DNA of 64,000 bases from Psococerastis gibbosa (lineage: Eukaryota > Arthropoda > Insecta > Psocodea > Psocidae): positions 16,887,419 through 16,951,418 of the forward strand of contig OZ020486.1 in the NCBI GenBank assembly GCA_963971405.1. The letters run 5' to 3'. Each line of letters starts with the position of its first letter. The first letter of the stretch is position 1. The translations under genes and the position numbers were made by a program. The notes under the pieces were generated by a model. The model saw nothing but the letters and a program-made list of their open reading frames with translations, made no database searches and was not told the origin of the DNA. Below, piece after piece: positions 23,440 through 34,449 of this stretch.

Positions 23440-23570
23440 GCTTAGGCTTAGTTGTAAGGTGGCAATTTTTTTTACTGTTTTGTTCTGTTTCTCATGACAC
23501 AATGTCATAAGGTGTTAGTTGTACCTTATGTCTTAATAAAGGAATATTTATTATTTATTTATTTTATTAT
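23440..23570 (+). mobile_element. LINE 3' tail-like patch
   Basis: CTTAGTTGTAAGGTGGC ... ACCTTATGTCTTAATAAAGG then AATATTTATTATTTATTTAT. A polyadenylation-like AATAAA with a simple-repeat end is typical of truncated LINE copies. No coding part remains. Confidence 0.35.
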
Positions 23571-23652
23571 TTTAATGCAAATACTACTTTTAATAATTTA
23601 GAGTTGTATATTTTCCCTTTTTATATTTATATTCCCCCAAATATTTTTTTAA

Positions 23653-23821
23653 AAGGTTAAATCGCGTACAAACAATTTAATGAATGTACCCTATTAACCT
23701 CTGCAATCGCCTCACTAAGTCGCGTAATAGGTACTTGTGTCGAGTTGCGACACGTCTCCGACCGCAAGGTGTGTTGTTACTCACCCAAGTACACGCTACC
23801 ACCTTGCCACCGAAGTCGCTA
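23653..23821 (-). repeat. SINE-2, full-length copy
   Basis: Minus-strand copy with A box TGGCAAGGTGG (complement 23799-23809). It continues through ACTTGTGTCGAGTTGCGACA-type sequence and ATTAAATTGTTTGTACGCGA at the 3' end. Confidence 0.8.
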
Positions 23822-25544
23822 TGGAACCATAAAGTCTGAAGCAACATTACTATGCCTCGGCAGTTTGTTGCATTTTGAAAGATCGATACAATATACTGTA
23901 GGGTAATATGCTGCATCGACAGAACGCATGTTGAAACCCCTCGTAACCAATTTTTTTCTCATTTACCAGGCCTGGATTTCGAGAGGAAAAATAAGAGGAC
24001 TTGAAATGTGCATTGTTTCATTGAGTTCAGAGGTGGGAGGGGAGGAAACAAGGGAGGTTTCCCAGCTAGCTCATAGAAAAGTTGAAGAGGAAACCGGATG
24101 TCATTGAATTCTGACTGAGTTGCCCAGCCAAATGCTAAACGCCAAACGCCGAACGCTGTACTGATTTCCATCATGATCTTTCTCGTTCAAGCTTGAACCA
24201 GTCAGATCAGGCAATCAGAAACCAGTTCACGTGCAAAGCTCGTCTTAGACCAAAGTTAAACTCTGCAGTTGAAAAATCTCCATTTTGTCACAAATGGAAA
24301 ATGGGTCAAAATTTTAAATGTGTACCTATTCTAATATTTAATTTTAAATGGAAGGTAAATGGGAGATCCAAAGCTCCGATCGAGTTAGAATTTTGTGCAT
24401 ACAATGATTTTAATTAAAAACTGGCAAAATTTTAAGCCCTTATAATTAGTAAGCTGTTTTAACTTGTAATTGAAATCTTCCCTTTTGGATTTTTTCCCCT
24501 CATTACTACCTATATTGTATTACTCAAGGGAACAGTAGAACGTAATTTAGATATTTTCCAGCTAAAAATGTACACTGAAATAACAAGCATAATCTCTCTA
24601 CAGGATGGTTTATCTTTCACAAATTGCAATTTACTTTTTAATTTAAAAAAACTGCTGATGAAAGCTATAAGGTGACTCAAAGAATTTGACAAAATATCTG
24701 TCTGTTATAGGAGAAATATTTAAGTAAAGGGCTAAATGATTTTGTTGTTCAGTCTTAGCCTCGATGGATTGATGGAATTAAATTCTTGATTAATTGATTA
24801 AATTAATTGCTATGTTGAAAATTTTGAGAGAATTACCAAAACACATTTGTATACAGTCTAGTTTACTTTCAATTGATGGCGAAGTAAAAGGAAAAGTATA
24901 AATTTATATTCTATTGTAAGGTACTCTTCAATAAATGGTAAATAGTTACGAAAAATGCATATAGGGCCAATTTTGACTATTCAAGAGGCTTATCTCGTAT
25001 CACGTTTATATAGGCTTACATACGCTGAATTTATAACATTTTATATTAGTACAATATTAATGTTAGCAATATGAGAATAGCTTAAATTTTAGCTCGCTAT
25101 ACATTGAGCCTACGTGACTGATAAAAAAATTAATCAAATTGTAATGTGTTTGACCATACTGTATTCGTCAATATCTCGTCAAGCTTTGATGATTATATCC
25201 ATCCACCGTAAAAACCAGTTGATCGTTGAATATCGATAGCGCAAGCTATGTACGATATAATGAGAATGATTATGTTGTATACCCATATAAGTAACTGCTG
25301 TCGTTACAATATTTAAAAAACAATGTGTTATTTGGTTGTTTATTCGTGTTAAATTTTCATGGGTTTAACCACTGAATCGTGTTGGATTTTGTGAGGCACC
25401 ATACACATTTTATATGGTATACATTTTATGGTATTTTAAGGTCTATGTTTTTATAACGCAAGTGCCCATAAGACATACATTATATGGTATGCAATAATTA
25501 TGGCAGATGTTTGGCTCTCATATCATGCGGTATTGTAGGGTAGG
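23822..25544. other. no recognisable feature
   Basis: AT-rich, no supported exon or repeat in about 1.7 kb. Confidence 0.4.
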
Positions 25545-25612
25545 CTAAATTGTAAGAGTGGGCGGAAAATGTACCCAAAAGACAATTTTCTTTTTTTCAT
25601 TCCTTCTTATTC
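25545..25612 (+). mobile_element. LINE 3' UTR-like patch, second copy
   Basis: Matches 15718-15790 (CTAAATTGTAAGAGTGGG, then AAATGTAC and a T-rich end). Confidence 0.45.
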
Positions 25613-25728
25613 CATGCGTAAAGATACTGTATGTCTATATACCTACTAAACGAGTTAAGGCTAGTTACATGAATGTCTTTTAATGTTCAAAATTGTCTGT
25701 TTCGAGCTTTTAACGGAAAATCATACCT

Positions 25729-25810
25729 ATAAGGCGCTTTTTCCACCTACGTTAATAGTCAACAGTAAATGTGGTATTGACTATTGACGTAGGTGGAATA
25801 CGCGCCTTAT
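25729..25810. repeat. foldback family B, minimal hairpin
   Basis: An 82-bp palindrome: ATAAGGCGC...TTCCACCTACG at the left, CGTAGGTGGAATACGCGCC at the right, and the stem TTAATAGTCAACAGTAAATG against TATTGACTATTGACG. It lacks the TGTCTGCTACCAC core, but its stem sequence is shared with the copy at 57440-57572, so it is a deleted relative. Confidence 0.8.
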
Positions 25811-26050
25811 CAGAAGTTAGCCTATGGTTTTTTGAAAAGTGTGTTATTACTACTTAGTTACCTCTCCCCACCTCTTCCTAATAACGCTTGGGGAGGCGTA
25901 AGTATAGCATCTTATGTGTTACATAGAGGTAGCCTACAGTAGTAATTGAGCATCATCAAATTAGGATCATATAACAATAATTATAAGTGGAAGTTTCTAT
26001 TTATTTGAGAAGCTCCTTGAATGTTCATCGTAGCCCCCTCCCACCCAACT

Positions 26051-26258
26051 GAAATTAGAGGATTTAGAAAAAACTGGTCTTGGTGGCAATCGTACCAATG
26101 ATCTACGCCTAACCGGGGCGTCGTCTTAACCGCTGGACCACAAGCCCGACAAGTCTAGTGTCTGCTAAATCCTCTGCCTGTATCCTCTTTGAAAAGATTT
26201 GTATTGTTAAACAGGTTAGCACAGCTACACAACTATCTAGCCGAACAGTTCTGTGAGT
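26051..26258 (-). repeat. SINE-1, near-complete copy
   Basis: Minus-strand copy with A box TGGTCCAGCGG (complement 26130-26140). Its B box is decayed (TTGGTACGATT). The head block ACTATCTAGCCGAACAG matches that of the plus copy at 1349. Confidence 0.8.
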
Positions 26259-26268
26259 TTGAAGAGGT

Positions 26269-26365
26269 AACCAAAATTATGAGATTTAGAAAAAACTGGA
26301 ATTGTCGGGATTCGAACCCACGATCTAAGCCCAGCCCTCCCACGACCTACGCCTAAAACCCTCAC
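26269..26365 (-). repeat. SINE-1, partial copy
   Basis: Begins GAGATTTAGAAAAAACTGGA and has an intact B-box complement GGATTCGAACC (26308-26318). Past ACGATCTAAGCCCAGCC it is scrambled and repeats CACGACCTACGCCTAAAA. It lies head-to-tail beside the copy at 26051. Confidence 0.7.
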
Positions 26366-27239
26366 ACCCAATTAATTCAAAAAGCCACTGCTCATGTCAT
26401 GCAATCTAAATTTTGGTTGTTCACATGATGGTGGGATGTACAAGAAAATATTTGTACCGCTCCCGGCAAATTATTATATTATTCCTTTTAGCTGGAGATA
26501 AATGATGACAGGCATTTACACAGACGTTTGTACGAATATTTTGAAAGCAACCATGAGAATTTTGGGAAAGTAATAAGTTCGCTGTCACGAGGAAAGGGGT
26601 GGGGGGTCACCTGCGTCATTCTGAAAAACCATCACGAGCGTTATGAAATATCCGGTATCTCATTATCAGATACAGCCAGTCCAAAGTATGCGTGGCCGAA
26701 ACTCTAATTTAATGCAGACTTTCAACTGGAGTAGACAGTAAAAAAAATTAAAACTATCATGAAAGTCATATACACCTGAGGCCGGGTAAGCTAAACGTAG
26801 ACTACCCGCAATCCCGGTTATCACCTGCTGACATGGCAGGTTGCATGCCAGCCACTCGCATAGGCCAGCCGCGTATACCAAAAAAAGTCGTTTCCGCCAT
26901 TTTACGACTTCATTTCTATCGAGCAGGTTGTAAATCTGGGCAAATTCATCTTGTTTCACCCCCTCTCTTTTGGACGAAATGAATTATTTGGCGACCTTAT
27001 AACCTATTGCCTCCAGTTTTGCTTCTAATTATGTAGATTAGGAAATTGATGTTTTTATAATTTGCAGGAAACATTTATTACTGCGTGATATGTTAAACAC
27101 TAAGCATATAATCTGATTCTCGAAATTAACCTTTGCTGTTCAAAACAAGACATAACTTTCTACAATATAATCTATTGGACGAAAAAAATACTGTACAGGT
27201 ACAGTAGGTCTACTGATCGGAGATGTGTCGTATCTCAAC
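26366..27239. other. no recognisable feature
   Basis: A 97-residue minus-strand frame (26959-26666) was checked and shows no known domain. Confidence 0.4.
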
Positions 27240-27315
27240 ACGGCTACTGGCCTACAAATGCGACTGAAGGGGTCAATCGGAAGCATCAATTAAATTGTTT
27301 GTATGCGATTATAAA
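27240..27315 (+). repeat. SINE-2, 5'-truncated copy
   Basis: Retains only the 3' part: AATGCGACTGAAGGGGTCAA then TTAAATTGTTTGTATGCGAT and an A-rich tail. Confidence 0.7.
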
Positions 27316-27512
27316 TTAAAAAAAACTATGTACCGTACCTAATTGTTAAATAACGAGTACAGACCATAATTTTAGTATCAACTATTCATATCCACCCAAT
27401 TCGCTTGTATACTCTCTTCTTTTTCTCGAGTTGCAATCTACGGATTGGTTTGCAGCAAATGTCGTATTCTTATTCACCACTCCTGTCTGTTTTGTGCGGT
27501 TCTTTTCAGTCC

Positions 27513-27803
27513 TTAATTGGTGTCGCACCCCAGGTCCTTCATGGCATCCTCTAGGTACTTCTTCCTCTGTCGTCCTCTTGAGTTGGTGCCTTCCACCATA
27601 TCGTCAATGATGTTCTTGAGGAGCCCTTCGTGTCTCAGAATATGCCCCATCCATTTGCCTCTTCTTGTTGAAATGGTGGCCATAATAGCTCTTTTTTCGT
27701 TTATTCTATGGATCACTTCTTCGTTGGTTATGTGGTCTCTCCATGGAATTTTCAAAACTTTTCTGTAGCACCACAACTCAAAGGCTTCCAGTTTTTTTGT
27801 CAT
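27513..27803 (-). mobile_element. LINE (RTE/Jockey-like) ORF2 C-terminus fragment
   Basis: About 95 residues read KLEAFELWCYRKVLKIPWRD, HITNEEVIHRI, then RRGKWMGHILRHEGLLKNII and GTNSRGRQRKKYLEDAM. This order is the standard end of LINE endonuclease-reverse transcriptases: AFExWCYRRxLxIPW, GHxxR, GRRxxGRxR. The frame has no internal stop. The catalytic RT and the endonuclease are missing, so the copy is 5'-truncated. Upstream lies an AT-rich (TATAA)n tract (about 27820-27845). There is no link to a host gene. Confidence 0.8.
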
Positions 27804-27861
27804 GTTCGTAAATATAATAATATAATATAATATTATAATATAATTCGTATATAGTCTATAC

Positions 27862-29191
27862 ATGTCTATAAGATACATCCAGATCTTACCTTACTCTCCT
27901 TATTTTAGTTTAGATAAAGATAAAATACAATAAGAATGATATAAACCCGCTGAAATAGAAAACAAAATACAAGGTGAAAGTTAGCACAATCAACAAAGGT
28001 ACCCGAATCTCAGTTATTATTATTCCGTCCGATTGTACTGGCAAACCGAGAATTACGTGGGAGGAGTGACAATGATCCAGATGTACTCACTATACGAGCA
28101 CGATCCAAAATCTAAACAAAAACACGGGCAGAATATAAATTTGACCCTTTTTGAAATAAAATAGTTAGTTGGTCCGGTGCGAAGGATAACTTTGCATAAT
28201 GTTTAAATTATCTTTAGAATCTAGATACCTAATCGATGAAGATATCCGCGTTCCATGTTCTAAGGCAGTGAAGTACGGCTTCCAAGGTCGGATCCTGGAA
28301 AGTTTAGGAGGGGGTCAGAAGTTACATGTGTAGGTGAAGTCCATACTCCCCCCCCCCCTTCCTCGCTCATGAGAAATCGTTTTTAAAATTAAGTTGAAAC
28401 CGAAATGGTTTTGAGTCTCTCCTTCGCAGTGAACACCTCTGTAGTCTTTGGAATTCCTTGCCAGAAGAAACAGGGACACAGGATCATTTGGAAACGTCTA
28501 GTACATCCCTGTAATTTCCGGGGAGTGATGTGTGAAAGTGAATGAATAAGTTCCTGATATTCTGGATTACGGTATTATTATTATTTTCTCTCTTTTTCTT
28601 TTGTTGTTATTTTTATCTGTTTTTATTATCCCATGAATTTATTTATTTAGGAGGGGGTGATGACCCCGTGACGCCATTGGCGGCTTCAGAGACACATGTG
28701 GCTCTTTGGCTTTGTTGTAATAAAAATTTACTAAAGCAGATTTGGCTCCCAATTTTTTTTCTTCTTTAATTGTTGAAATGTTCATATTCGCCTCTTTGGC
28801 TAAAACGTTTGCCACTGTTCTTAGGAGATTATTATGAATTTAATTATAATTAAATTTCATAGATTGTATATTGCTTTGTTGTTGAAGGGGAGTACCGGCC
28901 GTAGCAGAAGAAATGTGGCCTGTTTCAAATATCTACTATTCTACTACTACTATTATAGATCACTATTCCTATAATCACTCTTTTGACTACCTACCTACTT
29001 ACTCATTTAGTCATTTATTATCTTGGAAGGGCTTTTTATATACATATGCCTGGCTGTTCAGGCCCATTGAACATTGTGCTGCCAACAAACCTTTTGGGTT
29101 TCGGAAATTGTGAGTATCAACAGTATATATACATTATTTGGCAGTCGGCAAACTGATTCACTCTACATTTTCAACCCAAACCGACTATAAG
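27862..29191. other. no recognisable feature
   Basis: AT-rich, with a poly-C run at about 28349-28359. The 75-residue frame at 28542-28769 is hydrophobic only because it is T-rich. No supported gene. Confidence 0.4.
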
Positions 29192-29195
29192 TGCC
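29192..29195. repeat. target-site duplication, left (TGCC)
   Basis: TGCC directly precedes the left LTR and is repeated at 34446-34449 after the right LTR. A 4-bp duplication is usual for Ty3/gypsy integrases. Confidence 0.85.
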
Positions 29196-29581
29196 TGTAG
29201 CTTGTCGAAGGACGATGCAATTAATAGGCAGTGTAGACTTGAATTGGTTTGTATTGCAGTGCTTCGACTCAAGTTAGAGTAATTTAACACACAGTGGTTA
29301 CAATATGAGCTGTGAGACGAGAACGATACATGCTTACAATTAATATTGAATTTGATCCAGCCTGCTTCCATATAGAAAAACCAACTCTGTGTCCACAGCT
29401 AAAGGAGCTGATGAGACACAGAGGGTAGATTAAAGATATTATTGAATAAGAGAAATAAATACGTAAAAGGAAGATTGAGGAATATTGAATTATCTGAATG
29501 TGAACAGCGCCATCTAACGGGAAAAAGGTGAAGCTGGAAGCAGACTGGTTATTACACATGTGGGACTAAGTGGTCCCCACA
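29196..29581 (-). repeat. gypsy element 3' LTR (left)
   Basis: 386 bp, plus-strand start TGTAGCTTGTCGAAGG and end GGTCCCCACA. It is the same length as the right LTR and, as far as I compared, the same sequence. Confidence 0.95.
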
Positions 29582-29592
29582 TTACCCCCCTC

Positions 29593-32500
29593 CTAAGACT
29601 GGAAGTCGGAGAAATGTCGTGGAACGTGGACGTGACGACCTGAGCGAGTGGTGCGAGTCGGTGATGTCGGCACGACGTCAGTGGCAGGAAGTGGTGAGGA
29701 GACCTTCTCCTGATGTTTATCTTGAGCAGGATGCTGATGCGGGGGGTTGATCGTAGACTGGTGAGACGGTTCGTCTGTACTGGCATTAATGTAGGCCGGC
29801 TTGACCCTGTCCATTGACACAGTAACCGCACGACCGCGGCTTGAAATCGTAACTGTTTTGTCGGTGCGACTTAACACAGGGAATGGTCCCGCATAAGGAC
29901 GTTCGAGGGAAGCACGGACGTGGTCTTGTCTCACGAAAACGTGCGTGGCCTTGGCAAGGTCTTGTGGGATGAATGTTTGATGAGCCCCGTGTCTCTTGAC
30001 GCGAGTGGGGCGTAGTGAGTCGAATTTCCTTCGAAGTGAGATGAGAGTGTCCGCCGGACTCTGATTTGAAGGAGGAGTTGTCAGCATCTGTCCTGGTAGT
30101 CTTAATGGTTCACCATAGACCAGATCTGCTGGAGAAGCTTGAAGATCTTTCTTAAGAGTGGCGCGCATGCCCAGTAAAACTAGCGGAAGGGCTTCCGTCC
30201 ATTTGTCATTGGCATGACACATAATGGAGGCTTTGAGTGAGCGGTGCATACGCTCTACCATGCCGTTGGATGCAGGGTGGTAACTGGTAGTCCGTGCATG
30301 GTGAAATCCGCATAATCGGGCCAGGTCAGCAAACAAATGGCTCTCAAACTGTCGGCCGCGATCTGTAGTAATTGTCTCCGGGCACCCAAACCGGCTGATC
30401 CAGCAGGAAATGAGGGTTCTGGCGACGTTTTCGGCGGTGATGTTCACCATAGGAGCGGCTTCCGGCCATCGCGTGAAACGGTCAACGAGTGTTAACAAAT
30501 ACGTGTAGCCTTCCGACGGTGGTAATGGGCCTACAATGTCGAGGTGTATGTGCTGAAACCGTCGGTCAGGCTGAGTAAAGGTTCCAATCGCAGTGAGGGT
30601 GTGTCGATGTATCTTGGACAATTGACAGTTGACACACAGACGAGCCCAAGCGCGGCAATCCTTACGGATAGAAGGCCATATGTAGCGTTGGGCAACCAGG
30701 TTAGCAGACGCTGCTATTCCTGGGTGATGTAGGCTGTGTAGGTGCTCGAAAAGTTGTCGACGTAATGGTTTGGGCACAAATGGGCGTTGTATGTCTTGAC
30801 TAGAATCGCACGTAAGGACTGAATCAGAGCCCGGAATGGGAACATCAACGAGGATGAGGGACGTCTTTCTACTGGACCGAAGCTCTTTGAGTTCTCTGTC
30901 GTCTTTCTGAGCAGAAGAAAGTTGCTCAGGAGATACGGGAGTAGAGATTGCTTCGATTCTTGAGAATGCATCAGCGGCCAAGTTGTCCTGCCCAGCGATG
31001 TATTGGATGTCCGTGGTGAATTGAGAGACGAATTCCATTTGCCGCATTTGGCGAGGTGAGCAACTTGTTTTTGGATTCTGAAAAGCGTGCGTCAACGGTT
31101 TGTGATCGGTATACACGACAAAAGCGCGCGCTTCTAGCAGGTAACGGAAATGACGAATGGCGTCGTGTACCGCAAGCAATTCGCGATCGTAGGCGGACCA
31201 TGTTCGTTGGTTTTCTTTAAGTTTCTGCGAGAAGAATGCCAATGGCTGCCAATGATCGTTGATCCGTTGTTGGACTGTAGCTCCGATACTGGTGTCTGAT
31301 GCATCTGTGACTAGTGCAATCGGAGCCGTATGATCTGGATGCGCGAGTAGGGTGATGCGTGCCAGACTGTGTTTGCATGAGCTGAAAGCTTCGGTAAGCT
31401 TTGTTGTCCATGGTATCGTAGCGTTCCCTTTTACCTTGTCTCCAGATAACAACGTGTTGAGTGGTGCTTGTTCGTTGGCTGCATTTGGTAGGAACCGGCG
31501 GTAGTAGTTAATCATGCCAAGGAAACGGCGTAGATCTTTGAATGTCTTTGGAAGAGGGTATTCAGTGAGTGCCTTTACCCTGTCTGGTAGGGCTTGTGTG
31601 CCTTCTGCTGACACGAGGTAACCAAGAAAGCTGATTGACCCAACGCCGAGGGTACACTTGCTAGGATTAATGACTAGGCCATATTCTCGGAATCGTTGGA
31701 AGAGTTGACGTAGGTGTGATTCGTGCTCCTGCTTATCACTCGATGCAACCAGTACGTCGTCGATGTATGAATATGCCCACGGGAGGTCGCGTAGGATGTT
31801 ATCCATGAAGCGTTGGAAGGTTTGAGCAGCATTGCGAAGACCGAATGTCATGAATGGGAATTCGAAAAGGCCGAACGGAGTATTTATTGCTGTCTTTGGA
31901 ATGTCACCATTGGAAACTGGTATCTGGGTGAATGCTTTGACCAGGTCTATTTTGCTGAATACGGTTTTTCCTCGCAATTCTGCACTGAAATCTGCGATGT
32001 GGCGGACTGGGTACGCGTCAGGAATTGTTCGAGCATTGAGCCGTCTGTAGTCCCCGCATGGGCGCCATGAATGGTCGCTTTTAGGTACTAGGTGTAATGG
32101 TGAGGCCCATGGGCTGTCGGACGGACGACATACGCCGGTCTGGATCATGTCGTTGAACTCCTTTTTGGCGATAATAAACTTGTCCGGGGCCAACCGGCGT
32201 GGGCGAGCGGAGACGGGAGGTCCGTCTGTCGTTCTAATGTAGTGGACCGTGGAGTGTTTGACCTGGTCTGTGGGTTGTCTCGGCCGCGTGAGGTCGCTAA
32301 ACTCCTCAATTATTACTTTTAGACTGGCCGGGGTACTGTGCGGTATTGTTAAGGTAGAAACGCTAGGTTGCTTGGAGGGGCTTTGACACAGGTTCGCCTT
32401 GCGATGCGTTGTCCCGTCGATCAGCTTTGAGTTCTGGAGATCCACCAGCAAATTAGAGGCTGCGAGAAAGTCTGCACCGATGATGGGTTGCGTGACATCG

Positions 32501-32856
32501 GCAATGATGAAATTCCAACGGAAACTGCGTCGTAATCCCAGGTCCAGTTGTTGAGCTGTTGTTCCGTACGTATTGATGATTGTGCCATTGGCGGCAGTCA
32601 GCTCGAGTTGAGTACGACGGAGCGGTAGGTTGAGACGGGCACGTGGAAAAACGCAGATGTCGGACCCTGTGTCAATGAGATAACGTATCTTGGTGCAAGG
32701 GTCCGTGATAAGAAGGCGATGTGAGGTTTTAAGCAGGTGTGTAGTGGCGCAGGCAGGCCCTGCTTTTACTGGCTGCGATCGTCGTTTTTCGGAAATCTGC
32801 ATGGCTGCTGGCACTTTCTGGCCTTCCTCCCATAGGTTTGGTGGTAAAAACACCAA
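29593..32856 (-). CDS. pol: Ty3/gypsy Pol polyprotein
   Basis: 1087 residues encoding the replication enzymes of the element. The aspartic protease has DTGSD at 62-66 and an IIGADFL block near 125-131. The reverse transcriptase spans about 215-410 with YIDD at 364-367. The RNase H has TDAS at 517-520, then DREL near 557-560 and TDHKP near 583-587. The integrase has an HHCC zinc finger (H707/H711, C741, C744) and the DDE triad at D773, D832 and E868. A GPF-type C-terminal module (GPFPVLSR near 1010) replaces a chromodomain. Its start overlaps the end of gag by about 90 bases, in the -1 frame relative to gag. That is consistent with programmed frameshifting used by many Ty3/gypsy elements. The length is normal for the family, and the frame looks intact. 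Confidence 0.95.
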   Translation of the reverse strand: MVFLPPNLWEEGQKVPAAMQISEKRRSQPVKAGPACATTHLLKTSHRLLITDPCTKIRYLIDTGSDICVFPRARLNLPLRRTQLELTAANGTIINTYGTTAQQLDLGLRRSFRWNFIIADVTQPIIGADFLAASNLLVDLQNSKLIDGTTHRKANLCQSPSKQPSVSTLTIPHSTPASLKVIIEEFSDLTRPRQPTDQVKHSTVHYIRTTDGPPVSARPRRLAPDKFIIAKKEFNDMIQTGVCRPSDSPWASPLHLVPKSDHSWRPCGDYRRLNARTIPDAYPVRHIADFSAELRGKTVFSKIDLVKAFTQIPVSNGDIPKTAINTPFGLFEFPFMTFGLRNAAQTFQRFMDNILRDLPWAYSYIDDVLVASSDKQEHESHLRQLFQRFREYGLVINPSKCTLGVGSISFLGYLVSAEGTQALPDRVKALTEYPLPKTFKDLRRFLGMINYYRRFLPNAANEQAPLNTLLSGDKVKGNATIPWTTKLTEAFSSCKHSLARITLLAHPDHTAPIALVTDASDTSIGATVQQRINDHWQPLAFFSQKLKENQRTWSAYDRELLAVHDAIRHFRYLLEARAFVVYTDHKPLTHAFQNPKTSCSPRQMRQMEFVSQFTTDIQYIAGQDNLAADAFSRIEAISTPVSPEQLSSAQKDDRELKELRSSRKTSLILVDVPIPGSDSVLTCDSSQDIQRPFVPKPLRRQLFEHLHSLHHPGIAASANLVAQRYIWPSIRKDCRAWARLCVNCQLSKIHRHTLTAIGTFTQPDRRFQHIHLDIVGPLPPSEGYTYLLTLVDRFTRWPEAAPMVNITAENVARTLISCWISRFGCPETITTDRGRQFESHLFADLARLCGFHHARTTSYHPASNGMVERMHRSLKASIMCHANDKWTEALPLVLLGMRATLKKDLQASPADLVYGEPLRLPGQMLTTPPSNQSPADTLISLRRKFDSLRPTRVKRHGAHQTFIPQDLAKATHVFVRQDHVRASLERPYAGPFPVLSRTDKTVTISSRGRAVTVSMDRVKPAYINASTDEPSHQSTINPPHQHPAQDKHQEKVSSPLPATDVVPTSPTRTTRSGRHVHVPRHFSDFQS

Positions 32857-33641
32857 GTTGGGTCTTGTTTAGGCGCTGGTGAACGGAACTGGCGCTGGAA
32901 CCGTGGCTGTGTGGCACGTTGTCCGTATCTGTCGGCGAACTGTGCCTGTAGAGCCGCGACGTTCTCTGTTAACGTCTTCAATAGGTCCACAGGGGCCATT
33001 GTGCACTCAAGAATCCGGTCACGTGTTGCTGAATTGATGGTGGCCATCTTGTCGGCGAGGTTCGCGACGTCACCTAGTGACAGGTGATCATGACCGATGA
33101 TTGCCAATTGTATAGCGTGCGGGAGGCGAGACGTCCAAATGGTGCGTAAAACCGAGTCTGATATGGCTTTCTCTGCGAGGGCCCGCAGTCTCCGGAGAAA
33201 AGAGCTGGGAGTTTTGTCCCCTATGTCTTCCGACATTAGTAGCTGAATGCGACTGCTTGCTGGAAGACTCATTCGTTGGATTAACTGCGTTTTTAGCTCA
33301 GTGTATGGGTTTACTGGTACTGGGGCAGCTAACAAATCTGAGATCTCGCTGAGGGTACTTTGGTCGAGCGCTGAAAGGACGTGGTAATATTTCGTCGTTT
33401 CCATTGTGACCCCAGCAAGTGCGAACTGAGCCTCCGCTTGAGTGAACCACAGTGCCGGTGACAGGTTGGCCGACTGTGTCCAGAAGGGTGGAAGCTTGAC
33501 CGAGACTGCCATCGTACTAGCAGGGCCTGTCATCTTGGTTGTAGCCGTGGGTGTCGGTGTTGTGGCTGTAGCAGTTGTAGCTGTAGCGGTTGTAGCTGTA
33601 GCGGTCGTAGCTGTAGCGGTTGTGGCTGTGGTCTGCGGCAT
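32766..33641 (-). CDS. gag: Ty3/gypsy Gag protein
   Basis: 291 residues forming the capsid/nucleocapsid precursor of the element. The N-terminus (about 5-35) is a low-complexity TATTATATT run encoded by a tandem repeat. A capsid-like core follows (about 45-200), including [13 protein letters not shown] and [11 protein letters not shown]-like helices typical of arthropod gypsy Gags. A cysteine-rich end carries [18 protein letters not shown] (about 262-279). This pattern is found in place of a canonical CCHC knuckle in several insect and tick gypsy families. The start chosen is the first Met of the frame; starting at the internal Met near residue 36 would drop the low-complexity run and is also possible. 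Confidence 0.85.
   Translation of the reverse strand: MPQTTATTATATTATATTATATTATATTPTPTATTKMTGPASTMAVSVKLPPFWTQSANLSPALWFTQAEAQFALAGVTMETTKYYHVLSALDQSTLSEISDLLAAPVPVNPYTELKTQLIQRMSLPASSRIQLLMSEDIGDKTPSSFLRRLRALAEKAISDSVLRTIWTSRLPHAIQLAIIGHDHLSLGDVANLADKMATINSATRDRILECTMAPVDLLKTLTENVAALQAQFADRYGQRATQPRFQRQFRSPAPKQDPTWCFYHQTYGRKARKCQQPCRFPKNDDRSQ
33536..33640. repeat. 18-bp tandem repeat in the gag 5' end
   Basis: GTAGCTGTAGCGGTTGTA-type units repeat about five times, with a six-base sub-period. They encode the T/A-rich N-terminus of Gag on the minus strand. Confidence 0.8.
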
Positions 33642-33721
33642 CTTGCAGGTTGTGGCTGTGCTGCTGCGGTGAATGTAGCTGCTCCGGGGTGGTTTCCACC
33701 GCCTATGGCCGGATGAGACGT

Positions 33722-34025
33722 TCTGGAGGCTGGAACTGGAACTGGAACGGGCTGGAACTGGCTGGAAGCTGGAACTGGAACTGGCTGGAAGCTGGAAGCT
33801 GGAAGCTGGAACTGGCTGGAACTGGAACTGGAACTGGCTGGAACTGGAGCTGGCTGGAACTGGAGCTGGCTGGAACTGGAGCTGGCTGGAACTGGAGCTG
33901 GCTGGAACTGGAACTGGCTGGAACTGGCTGGAATTGGCTGGAACTGGAATTGGCTGGAACTGGAATTGGCTGGAACTGGAACTGGCTGGAACTGGAGCTG
34001 GAACTGGAGCTGGAACTGGAATCTG
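33722..34025. repeat. minisatellite in the gypsy leader (GCTGGAACTGGAACTG units)
   Basis: About 300 bp of nested 6-, 12- and 18-bp units built from GGAACT, GGAGCT, GGCT and GGAATT. It lies between the primer-binding-like site and gag. It keeps long artificial frames open on both strands (WNWNW on plus, QFQFQ on minus), which are not genes. Confidence 0.9.
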
Positions 34026-34059
34026 GAAGGCTGCTTGTTCCGTTGTCGAGGGTCACCAA

Positions 34060-34445
34060 TGTAGCTTGTCGAAGGACGATGCAATTAATAGGCAGTGTAG
34101 ACTTGAATTGGTTTGTATTGCAGTGCTTCGACTCAAGTTAGAGTAATTTAACACACAGTGGTTACAATATGAGCTGTGAGACGAGAACGATACATGCTTA
34201 CAATTAATATTGAATTTGATCCAGCCTGCTTCCATATAGAAAAACCAACTCTGTGTCCACAGCTAAAGGAGCTGATGAGACACAGAGGGTAGATTAAAGA
34301 TATTATTGAATAAGAGAAATAAATACGTAAAAGGAAGATTGAGGAATATTGAATTATCTGAATGTGAACAGCGCCATCTAACGGGAAAAAGGTGAAGCTG
34401 GAAGCAGACTGGTTATTACACATGTGGGACTAAGTGGTCCCCACA
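34060..34445 (-). repeat. gypsy element 5' LTR (right)
   Basis: 386 bp, same length and apparently same sequence as the left LTR. The adjacent bases 34050-34059 read GGTGACCC on the minus strand, a primer-binding-like word. Confidence 0.95.
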
Positions 34446-34449
34446 TGCC
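34446..34449. repeat. target-site duplication, right (TGCC)
   Basis: Matches 29192-29195. Confidence 0.85.

Larger units (their letters stand above)
29196..34445 (-). mobile_element. Ty3/gypsy LTR retrotransposon, looks whole, very young
   Basis: A 5250-bp element on the minus strand, with two 386-bp LTRs (TG...CA ends) and a 4-bp TGCC target duplication. A polypurine tract, AGGAGGGGGG on the minus strand, adjoins the left (3') LTR. A primer-binding-like TTGGTGACCC adjoins the right (5') LTR. Gag and a full pol (protease, RT, RNase H, integrase) are present with no envelope frame, so the lineage is a plain Ty3/gypsy without env. The two LTRs show no differences that I noticed, and both coding frames are open, so the insertion should be recent in the history of the species. 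Codon and base use are more GC-rich than the surroundings. The sequence between the 5' LTR and gag is a long minisatellite. Confidence 0.95.

Noticed and set aside
28542-28769. Hydrophobic 75-residue frame resembling a membrane protein
   Set aside because: Hydrophobicity comes from a T-rich tract; no homologous motif or promoter context.
29284-29559. 91-residue frame in the LTR, repeated at 34148-34423
   Set aside because: It is duplicated because it lies in both LTRs; it has no known domain and is a chance frame.
33530-34141. Long open frames on both strands rich in WNWNW or QFQFQ
   Set aside because: They exist only because the gypsy leader minisatellite has unit lengths divisible by three; there is no independent coding evidence.
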